Part shown: positions 1-5,665 of the stretch, piece by piece
Layout: each line of letters opens with the position of its first letter
How positions within the stretch are numbered: the stretch's first letter is position 1
From: QHVT01 sp036387915
GTDB lineage: Bacteria > Acidobacteriota > Thermoanaerobaculia > Gp7-AA8
Assembly (NCBI GenBank): GCA_036387915.1
Contig: DASVSV010000481.1
Coordinates: 1 to 9,871, forward strand
DNA: 9,871 nucleotides
Direction: 5' to 3'
Program-made: the position numbers and the translations under genes
Notes under the pieces: model-generated
Database searches by the model: none
Told to the model about the DNA's origin: nothing
The model's input: the letters and a program-made list of their open reading frames with translations, nothing else

Positions 1-1205
1 CCCCCACGCCCTACGTTTGAGCTCAGTGGGATTTCGACTGTGACGTCGTTCCGGTCGAACTGCAGCACTTTGCCGTGAAAGTCGCCGGCGACCTGCGCCT
101 CTGGCAGCGTCACGTCGGCCGGCCGCCATCCGTCGGCGGCCAACGTCTTCTTCTCGTCCGCGTCGACCGTCAGTCCGTCGATGGCGCGGATCCTCACCAC
201 GCCGCCGGTGCGGTTCAGGAACTGCCAAGGCGTGTTGACCTGGAACGGGCGAATCGCGAGTAACAGCTTCGCGTTGGGGGCGACTTCGTAGCGCACTTTC
301 AGGGTGCCGTTGTCGTAGCGCGGGGTGATGGTCAGGTGTTTTTTCCAGACCACCCGCGGGCCTTCGCGTTGTTCGATGGTGACGTCGTTCCAGGTCACCA
401 GTTTTCCGTCGAGCAGGAGGAACGGTTCGACGGAGAAGCGGGCGTGGCCGGCTTCGACGGCGCCGTCTTCGCTGAAGAGCGCTTCCTCTTCCTCGCCGCT
501 GGTGCCGCCGAGGATGGTCCAGTAGGACTGCTCGCCGAGGAGGTAGCGGGGGAAGAGACCGCGGCGGAAGTGCTTCGCCATCTCGGCAAAGAAGGCGTTG
601 TCGTCGCGCATCGGCGGCAGCGTGCGATACGGAGCGTCGGCGCGCACGTCGCGGGCGTCGGCGTCGGGCATCGGGATCCACGTCTTGCCGGCGGCATCCG
701 GTTTCTCGAGCACGATCCCGCCGATCTCCTGCGCGTCGGCCCGAACCGGCAGGATTTCGACGTCGTCAATCCAGACCGTGCCCTTGCCGCCCGTGCCGGC
801 CGTGATGACGATCTCGATGGCGTCGACGGTTCTCGGCAGCGGCGACGGTCCGGCCGGACCCCACGCAAATTCGAGATGGCGCTTTTTCACCGAGACGCGG
901 TGCGAGTCACGCGGAAAATCGTATTCGCGGCGCACCGTCCACCAGACGTTCTCCCCCTGCACGAACTTCACTTCCAGCGAGTTGCGCGGCGCGTCCGGAC
1001 CTTTGATGCGGAAGGTCAGCTCGAAGTTGTCGGGGAGCGTGATGGCGCCGTCGCGGCGGGCGATCGCGTAACCGGCGCGGCCGCGGAAATCGAAATCGAT
1101 CTGCAGGGCGTCGGATTGGGTCAGCTTCATCTCCACGCCCGGCGCGGGGACGGCTTTCCACGGGACGTCGAGCAGCGTCGCCGCGACGACGAGCGCGGCG
1201 ATCAT
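1..1205 (-). CDS. Large extracytoplasmic protein, discoidin/F5-8 type-like, carbohydrate-related; 3' end cut by window edge
   Basis: The frame is open from an ATG at 1205 to the edge, giving 401 visible residues and no stop. The start overlaps the MalG-like stop as ATGA, with a GGGAG about 9 nt upstream, so translation is probably coupled. The N-terminus MIAALVVAATLLDVPWKAV is hydrophobic and could be a short, weak signal peptide. Roughly residues 25-155 look like a beta-sandwich carbohydrate-binding or discoidin-type module (segments such as IDFDFRGRAGYAIARRDG, SLEVKFVQGENVWWTVRRE, RHLEFAWGP and GKGTVWIDDVEI). Residues about 215-400 carry FPRYLLGEQSYWTILG, FSVEPFLLLDGKLVTWNDV and LAIRPFQVNTPWQFLNRTGG. 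From memory these resemble a family of roughly 1000-residue proteins annotated 'discoidin' or 'coagulation factor 5/8 type domain', often next to MalEFG-like transporters; some may be glycosidases. Specific activity is unknown. The last codons (SNVGRG) match the interspersed repeat core seen at the other end of the window, so the gene may be interrupted rather than merely cut. Confidence 0.75.
   Translation of the reverse strand, partial: MIAALVVAATLLDVPWKAVPAPGVEMKLTQSDALQIDFDFRGRAGYAIARRDGAITLPDNFELTFRIKGPDAPRNSLEVKFVQGENVWWTVRREYDFPRDSHRVSVKKRHLEFAWGPAGPSPLPRTVDAIEIVITAGTGGKGTVWIDDVEILPVRADAQEIGGIVLEKPDAAGKTWIPMPDADARDVRADAPYRTLPPMRDDNAFFAEMAKHFRRGLFPRYLLGEQSYWTILGGTSGEEEEALFSEDGAVEAGHARFSVEPFLLLDGKLVTWNDVTIEQREGPRVVWKKHLTITPRYDNGTLKVRYEVAPNAKLLLAIRPFQVNTPWQFLNRTGGVVRIRAIDGLTVDADEKKTLAADGWRPADVTLPEAQVAGDFHGKVLQFDRNDVTVEIPLSSNVGRG
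4..18. repeat. Partial copy of interspersed repeat core at left edge
   Basis: CCACGCCCTACGTTT is identical to 15 bases inside the repeat core at 9776-9790 and differs by one base from the core at 9603-9617. It lies inside the last visible codons of the discoidin-like gene. The match stops at positions 1-3, where the sequence is CCC and the other copy has AAG, so this is at most a degenerate or partial copy. Confidence 0.5.
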
Positions 1206-2011
1206 TCCTTCACGCTCCCGGCCATCATGCCGGCGATGTACTGCTTCTGCAGGACGAAGAAGAGCGTGAGCACGGGGATGATGGTCAGGACGGCGCTGGC
1301 CATCATCAGCTCGAGGTCCTGAAAGTGCTCGCCGCTGAGGTTCGCGACAGCGACCGGCATCGTGTATTTCTCGTCGTCGCTGAGGATGATCAGCGGCCAC
1401 ATGAAATCGTTCCACGCCGACATGAAGGTGAAGATGGCCAGCGTGGCCAGCACGGGGCGCGCGACCGGCAGGATGATCGACCAGTAGATGCGCCACTCGC
1501 TCGCTCCGTCGATGCGCGCGGCGGCCAGCAGGTCATCCGGGATCGAGAGCATGAACTGGCGCACCAGGAAGACGGCGTAGATCGTGGCGATGTACGGCAC
1601 GAGCACGCCCGCGTACGTGTTGACGAGGCCGAGCGATTTGAGGAGCAGGAAGAGCGGGAGCATGGCCACCTGGGCCGGGATCCCCAGCGCCGCGATGAGC
1701 AGCGCGAAGATGCGATCGCGGCCGCGGAAACGCAGCTTCGCGAAGGCGTATCCGGCCATGGAGTTGATCAGCAGCGAGAGCGCCGTCGCCAGCAACGCGA
1801 CGAACAGGCTGTTCAGAAATGCGCGGCCGAGGTTCAGGTTGGTGAAGAGACCGCGATAGTGCTCGAGGGAAATGCGCGACGGGATGAACCGCGGCGGAAA
1901 CGCTGTGGCTTCTCCCTGCGGCATGAACGAGGCCGAGACCATCCACGCCAGCGGAATGACGGTCACGATCGCGCCGATGATCAGCGCCGCATGGATCAGG
2001 AACCGTTTCAC
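1202..2011 (-). CDS. ABC sugar transporter permease, MalG-like
   Basis: This is a 269-residue inner-membrane permease of the carbohydrate uptake CUT1 type (MalG/UgpE-like). It has about six hydrophobic segments, starting with residues 5-28. The cytoplasmic EAA loop, which docks to the ATPase, is at about 160-186 (LLAAARIDGASEWRIYWSII followed by LPVARP). The C-terminus GMMAGSVKE matches the conserved MalG-type end. The start is the GTG at 2011, which overlaps the stop of the MalF-like gene as GTGA and has GGAGG five bases upstream; the longer open frame to 2287 only shadows the upstream gene. With its MalF-like partner it should form the channel for an oligosaccharide delivered by the binding protein encoded upstream. 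No ATPase is encoded in the window. Family assignment is firm; the substrate is not visible from the sequence. Confidence 0.95.
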   Translation of the reverse strand: MKRFLIHAALIIGAIVTVIPLAWMVSASFMPQGEATAFPPRFIPSRISLEHYRGLFTNLNLGRAFLNSLFVALLATALSLLINSMAGYAFAKLRFRGRDRIFALLIAALGIPAQVAMLPLFLLLKSLGLVNTYAGVLVPYIATIYAVFLVRQFMLSIPDDLLAAARIDGASEWRIYWSIILPVARPVLATLAIFTFMSAWNDFMWPLIILSDDEKYTMPVAVANLSGEHFQDLELMMASAVLTIIPVLTLFFVLQKQYIAGMMAGSVKE

Positions 2012-2883
2012 CGCGTCCTCCGCACCAGCGAGTTCGCGATCGTGGCCAGCAGCACCAGCGCGAAGAGGATGAACGCGACGCCGGCCGCGTAGCCCATGTT
2101 CCACCAGCGGAAGCCCTCGCGGTACATGAGCATGACGATCGTCAGCGTGGAGTTCAGCGGGCCGCCGTCCGGCGTCATGACATACGGCTCGGCGAAGACC
2201 TGCAGGAAGCCGATGGCGGTGATGATGCCGACGAAGACGAAGGTCGGCCCGAGTTGCGGGACGGTGACGTGCCAGAACTGCTTCCACCCATTCGCCCCGT
2301 CGATCCGCGCCGCCTCATACAACTCCTCGGGAACGTTCTGCAGCCCGGCCAGAAAGATCACCGTGGCGTAGCCGAAGCCGCGCCAGACGGCGAGCAGGAT
2401 CAGCGCGGGCATGGCCCAGTCCGGGTCGCCGAGCCAGTCCGGACCTTCGATGCCGATGCCGGCCAGCATGCGGTTCAGCAGGCCGACGCGCGCGTGGTAG
2501 ACGTACTTCCAGACGATGGCCACGCCGACGATGGTGGTGACGACCGGCGCGAAGTAGATGGTGCGGAAGAAGGCCTTGAAGCGCGCCAGCTTCGCGTTCA
2601 GCAGCAGCGCCGCGCCGAGGGCCACGGCGATGGTGATCGGCCCGCCGACGAAGGAGAAGTAGAGCGTGTTCGTCAGCGCGCGCCAGAACAGCGGGTTCCT
2701 GAACAGCGACGTGTAGTTCGCGGCGCCGACGACGCGCGTATTGCCGGCGTCGCCGAGGGAGTAGAGGTCGAAGTCGGTGAGACTGAGGAGGAAGCCGCCG
2801 ATGACCGGGATGATGAAGAAGAGCGTGATCAGAGCCAGCCCCGGCGTGAGGAAGAGCAACGCCGCGCGCGCCTCGGTCTTCAT
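2008..2883 (-). CDS. ABC sugar transporter permease, MalF-like
   Basis: This is a 291-residue CUT1-type permease (MalF/UgpA/LacF-like), the first membrane subunit of the importer. It has a hydrophobic segment at residues 8-33, several more through 280, and an EAA loop at about 186-213 (EELYEAARIDGANGWKQFWH followed by VTVPQLGP). The late segment YVMTPDGGPLNSTLTIV is typical of this subunit. The length matches short MalF-like permeases without the large periplasmic loop of E. coli MalF. ATG 2883 overlaps the TGA of the binding-protein gene (ATGA). No good Shine-Dalgarno sequence is seen, so translation probably depends on coupling. The open frame continues upstream to 3651, but that part is a shadow of the binding-protein gene. 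It ends in GTGA, overlapping the MalG-like start. Confidence 0.95.
   Translation of the reverse strand: MKTEARAALLFLTPGLALITLFFIIPVIGGFLLSLTDFDLYSLGDAGNTRVVGAANYTSLFRNPLFWRALTNTLYFSFVGGPITIAVALGAALLLNAKLARFKAFFRTIYFAPVVTTIVGVAIVWKYVYHARVGLLNRMLAGIGIEGPDWLGDPDWAMPALILLAVWRGFGYATVIFLAGLQNVPEELYEAARIDGANGWKQFWHVTVPQLGPTFVFVGIITAIGFLQVFAEPYVMTPDGGPLNSTLTIVMLMYREGFRWWNMGYAAGVAFILFALVLLATIANSLVRRTR
2017..2021 (-). promoter_or_regulatory. Ribosome binding site for MalG-like GTG start
   Basis: GGAGG on the minus strand lies inside the end of the MalF-like gene, five bases upstream of the GTG at 2011. It supports GTG 2011 as the start rather than any upstream codon. Confidence 0.7.
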
Positions 2884-4253
2884 CGCGACAGCACCCAGCG
2901 CCGCTTCGTGAGCATCGTCTCCACTTTGCGATCGAGCGCCAGCGCGCCGTTCCGCGCGTCGTACTGACCGCGCACCGCCAGCGCCCCATGCTCCGCCAGC
3001 GAGATCACGATGTTCTCGGCCTCGGGTAACCGCGGCAGAGCCACGGTGCGATCGAGCTGCGTGCGGAACGCGGCGATCTCGCGATCGGCGACGAGCTTCG
3101 GCGCCTGCCACGCGCTGCGCCGCGCGGGCAGGTCGTTGGTCAGCTCCCAGAAGCGCACCTGCACGTCGGGACGCGAGAGGAAGGCGATGAACTTCTTCGC
3201 CGCCTCGTGCTTCCGCGACGTCCTGGCGATGACGAGACTCGCACCGCCGGCCAGCGAGGCGCCGGGATACGGAGTGCCGTCGGGCGCGGGCAATGGCGCG
3301 GTGCTCCACGTTTCCTGCTGTGCCTCGGTGAGGCGCGTGCGCAGATTGCCGACGTCCCACGGTCCACTGATGAACATCGCAAAGTCGCCGCTGCCGAACT
3401 GTTGATAGAGGTTCGCGATCTGCGTGTTGGCGACGGACGGAGCGAAGCCGCGGCGGAAGAGCTCGAGGTAGAAGTCGAAGCCGGCGATGAACTGCGGCTC
3501 TTCGAAACGCGCGTGTCCTTTGTCGTCGACGAGTGTTGCGCCGCGCTGCACGGCCAGGATCACCGGCTGCGGCCACTCGTTCGTCGGCAGCACGATCGGA
3601 TAAAAGTGCGGCCGGCCGTTGCGCTTCAGCCGCTCCATCACCGCGATCCATTCACTCCACGTGCGCGGCGGCGTGGGGATCATGTCGCTGCGGTAGAAGA
3701 GCACGCGCGTGTCGACGTACCACGGGATGCCGTACAGCGTCCCGTTCACGACGTTCGTCTCCCAGATCCCAGGAAAGTAGTCCTCGCGCGGCACGAGCGT
3801 CTCGTCGAGCGGGATGATGGCGTCGATGGTGACGAGCTCCGACATCCACGAGTTCCCGACCTGCACGACGTCGGGCAGCGAGTTGCCGACGTGCGCCGTC
3901 AGAATCTTCTCGTGCGCCGCCGTCCACGGAATCTGCTGCATGTCGACGCGGATGCCGCTTTCTTTTTCGAATTGCGGGATCAGTTCGGCGACGACTTCGC
4001 CTTCCCTTCCCAACCCCCAGAACTCAATCGACGTTGATTGCGGCGGCCGCGCGCAACCGCCCGGGAGGAGGAAAGAGGAAAGAGGAAGGAGGAAAGAGAG
4101 GGCGAGGGCGCGGACCGCGCGAAGAACCTCTTTCCTCTTTTCTCTTTTCTCTTTCCTCTCCGGACCGAGGAAAGAGAGGGCGAGGGCGCGGACCGCGCGA
4201 GCAGTCTCTTTCCTCTTTCCTCTTTCCTCTTTCCTCTTCACTTCCCCAGCCAT
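2880..4253 (-). CDS. ABC transporter sugar-binding protein (family 1 SBP) with repeat-encoded N-terminus
   Basis: From about residue 70 onward this is a clear family 1 extracellular solute-binding protein (PF01547-like). IEFWGLGREGEVVAELIPQF begins the first lobe, followed by VDMQQIPWTAAHEKILTAHV, PDVVQVGNSWMSEL, LYGIPWYVDTRVLFYRSD and FAMFISGPWDVGNLRTRL. It should capture an oligosaccharide in the periplasm for the MalF/MalG-like permeases, whose genes follow with an ATGA overlap. The only plausible in-frame starts are ATG 4253 (457 residues, overlapping the glycosidase gene by 16 bp) and GTG 4241 (GTGA overlap, 453 residues). I chose ATG, without strong RBS evidence for either. Residues about 6-64 come from the repeat block 4064-4236: two 26-residue units each contain AVRALALSFL. 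The second runs into LLPLSSFLLPGGC, so Cys67 may be a lipidation site, though Pro at -3 is not canonical. A normal family member would have about 20 residues before the Cys. Confidence 0.9.
   Translation of the reverse strand: MAGEVKRKEERGKRKETARAVRALALSFLGPERKEKREKRKEVLRAVRALALSFLLPLSSFLLPGGCARPPQSTSIEFWGLGREGEVVAELIPQFEKESGIRVDMQQIPWTAAHEKILTAHVGNSLPDVVQVGNSWMSELVTIDAIIPLDETLVPREDYFPGIWETNVVNGTLYGIPWYVDTRVLFYRSDMIPTPPRTWSEWIAVMERLKRNGRPHFYPIVLPTNEWPQPVILAVQRGATLVDDKGHARFEEPQFIAGFDFYLELFRRGFAPSVANTQIANLYQQFGSGDFAMFISGPWDVGNLRTRLTEAQQETWSTAPLPAPDGTPYPGASLAGGASLVIARTSRKHEAAKKFIAFLSRPDVQVRFWELTNDLPARRSAWQAPKLVADREIAAFRTQLDRTVALPRLPEAENIVISLAEHGALAVRGQYDARNGALALDRKVETMLTKRRWVLSR
4089..4137. repeat. 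Repeat unit 1: 34-bp core plus hairpin
   Basis: The core 4089-4122 is identical to 4167-4200. GAGGAAAGAG (4089-4098) pairs perfectly with CTCTTTCCTC (4128-4137), enclosing a loop that carries the palindrome GCGCGG-A-CCGCGC. In the binding-protein frame it encodes the second AVRALALSFL segment, the one that leads into the putative lipobox. Confidence 0.8.
4167..4215. repeat. Repeat unit 2: 34-bp core plus hairpin
   Basis: The core 4167-4200 is the second identical copy, 78 bp (26 codons) from the first. GAGGAAAGAGA (4167-4177) pairs with TCTCTTTCCTC (4205-4215) in a perfect 11-bp stem, and an inner palindrome lies at 4186-4198. No U-tract follows in the minus-strand transcript, so it is not a typical intrinsic terminator, but it would put a strong structure just after the binding-protein start codon. 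Confidence 0.8.
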
Positions 4254-5665
4254 CCGCCCGTGAACCCCGCCCGCCGCAATCCGCGGCGAACGTGCTCGTT
4301 CTTCTTCATCGTTTCCCAGACCAGGCCGGTGCGGTGGTTTTCGATCATGGCCACGATGGGGCCCTGGTCGATGCCGAGGTGGTCGGCGTCGAACCAGCCG
4401 GCGTTGGGGACGATGCGGCCCATCTGCACTTTGTGCTCGAAGTTCAGCGTGGGGTTGAACGAGTCGAGGAAGCCGTACTTTGTGTAGAGATGGTCGCCGT
4501 AGGTGTCGATCATGGTCTGCATGGCGGGGATGGCGATCTCCGGTGCGAATGCGATCGACGAGACCGCGGCGGTCGGAGCGAGCGTGCCGTCGTCGCGCAC
4601 TTCGCCGGAGGCGGCGCCGCGGGCGGTGTAGGTCCAGAACTGGCGCTCCGTGCCGTTGATCTTCAGCTTGCCGTCGAAGGGGCCGTCGCAGGCGGTCAGG
4701 CCCCATACGTTCGCGCCGTAGCCGCGCCACTTCATCGGATTGTCGATGGCGTACGCGCGCTGCGAGAGCGTGGCCCGGCGCGAGTTCTCGAAGTAATCGA
4801 TCCCCTTTGCGCGCATGTAGTGATCCTTGATGCCGCGGAAATCGATCCAGACGTGCGAGTACTGATGCCCGAACAGCGGCGCGAAGTTCACGTGCGGCTG
4901 CTCGTAATACGTGTCCCACTTGTACGAGCTGGTGTACGCGTTCCAGGCCTTCGGCGTGATCGGATGCGTCGGCGACCCGAGGGCCAGGACGTAGAGGATC
5001 ATGGCCTCGTTGTAGCCGGTGTAGTCGTAGTCGTGGAGGCCGTTCTCCGGCGTCCAGCCCATCGAGACCAGCGGATGGCGCTCGTGGAAGAACGTCCATT
5101 CGGCGCGCGTGTAAAGGCGCTCCACGGTCTCACGGATCTCACGCTCGGCGGGAGTGTCGCGATCGAAATACGACTGGCAGAAAAGCGCGCCGGCCAGGAA
5201 GAGTGTGGTGTCGATGGTCGAGAGCTCCACTTCCTTGAAGCGCTTCCCCGTCTTCATGTCGACGAAGTGGTAGAAGAAGCCTTTGTGACCTTCGACGCCA
5301 TTCTCGAAGAACCGCAGCGTCGTGAGCACGCGCTGCGCCGCGGCGTCGCGCGTGACCCAGCCGCGCTCCGCGCCAATCGGATACGCCGTCAGTCCGAAGC
5401 CGACCGCGGCGATGCTGGAGAACGACTCCGTCGGCCAGCGGTCGGGCACCAGCCCGTTCGCGGCGTTGGTCGTGTCCCAGAACCACTGGAACGTGCGGCG
5501 CTGCACGTCGTCGACCACCGCGTCCGCTGCCCTCAGCGAAGCCGAAGGGGCCGCCGGTTTGGGAGCCGGCGGCGGAGGAGCGGGAGTCGTCGTCTGCGTG
5601 GTGCAGGAGAGAACGAGAAGGGCGGCCGTTGCCAGCGCAAAGACCGCCCTGATCGGCGTGTTCAT
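4238..5665 (-). CDS. Glucoamylase-like (GH144-like) glycoside hydrolase lipoprotein
   Basis: This 475-residue protein has the signal MNTPIRAVFALATAALLVLS then Cys21 (lipobox VLSC), so it is probably a lipoprotein. A Pro-rich linker (about 28-42) precedes the catalytic part. The body matches the 'putative glucoamylase' domain (PF10091-like, (alpha/alpha)6 toroid): FQWFWDTTNAANGLVPDRW (59-77), VELSTIDTTLFLAGALF (146-162), TGYNEAMILYVLALGSPTHP (216-235), HQYSHVWIDFRGIKDHY (267-283), NVWGLTACDGP (319-329), LGIDQGPIVAMIENHRTGLV (430-449) and RRAGFTGGWL (464-473). From memory, related proteins in family GH144 are endo-beta-1,2-glucanases, so a beta-1,2-glucan substrate is plausible but unproven; I do not assign catalytic residues. 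Its start overlaps the receptor stop as TGATG. The linker contains a short repeat-like sequence (5530-5550). The family is likely; the exact activity is inferred. Confidence 0.88.
   Translation of the reverse strand: MNTPIRAVFALATAALLVLSCTTQTTTPAPPPPAPKPAAPSASLRAADAVVDDVQRRTFQWFWDTTNAANGLVPDRWPTESFSSIAAVGFGLTAYPIGAERGWVTRDAAAQRVLTTLRFFENGVEGHKGFFYHFVDMKTGKRFKEVELSTIDTTLFLAGALFCQSYFDRDTPAEREIRETVERLYTRAEWTFFHERHPLVSMGWTPENGLHDYDYTGYNEAMILYVLALGSPTHPITPKAWNAYTSSYKWDTYYEQPHVNFAPLFGHQYSHVWIDFRGIKDHYMRAKGIDYFENSRRATLSQRAYAIDNPMKWRGYGANVWGLTACDGPFDGKLKINGTERQFWTYTARGAASGEVRDDGTLAPTAAVSSIAFAPEIAIPAMQTMIDTYGDHLYTKYGFLDSFNPTLNFEHKVQMGRIVPNAGWFDADHLGIDQGPIVAMIENHRTGLVWETMKKNEHVRRGLRRAGFTGGWLGK
5530..5550. 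repeat. Short repeat-like sequence in glycosidase linker
   Basis: CCCTCAGCGAAGCCGAAGGG plus one G resembles, from memory, a short dispersed element (CCCTGAGCGAAGCCGAAGGG) seen in many bacterial genomes. It encodes about PSASLRA right after the Pro-rich linker of the lipoprotein, where insertions would be tolerated. Only one copy is in this window, so its repeat nature cannot be shown here. Confidence 0.3.

Larger units (their letters stand above)
4064..4236. repeat. In-frame purine/pyrimidine repeat block with two 34-bp cores
   Basis: On the plus strand the block alternates GAGGAAA-rich purine tracts, a GC-rich palindrome (GCGCGGACCGCGC) and CTCTTTCCTC-rich pyrimidine tracts, twice over, with a small TCCGGA palindrome between. 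The purine and pyrimidine tracts are complementary, so each unit can fold into a hairpin; the mirror-like tracts could also favour triplex DNA. The block sits at the 3' end of the glycosidase gene and inside the 5' coding part of the binding-protein gene, contains no stop in that frame, and looks unlike its surroundings in composition. It resembles a REP-like element or an expanded low-complexity repeat. Confidence 0.85.

Noticed and set aside
1068..1075. GTAACCGG half-match to the operator inside the discoidin-like gene
   Set aside because: It lacks the second half-site (GCGCGG follows), so it is not a palindrome and is not near a promoter.
336..1322. 328-codon plus-strand frame across the left part
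   Set aside because: It crosses two well-supported minus-strand genes and has low-complexity Arg/Asp/Val-rich sequence without motifs.
4064..4236. CRISPR array or intrinsic terminator at the repeat block
   Set aside because: There are only two cores, no regular unique spacers, no U-tract, and the block is translated in frame.
2880..5099. Extension of the binding-protein frame into the glycosidase gene
   Set aside because: The frame is open but encodes Arg-rich shadow sequence; only the part from 4253 or 4241 onward is plausible.
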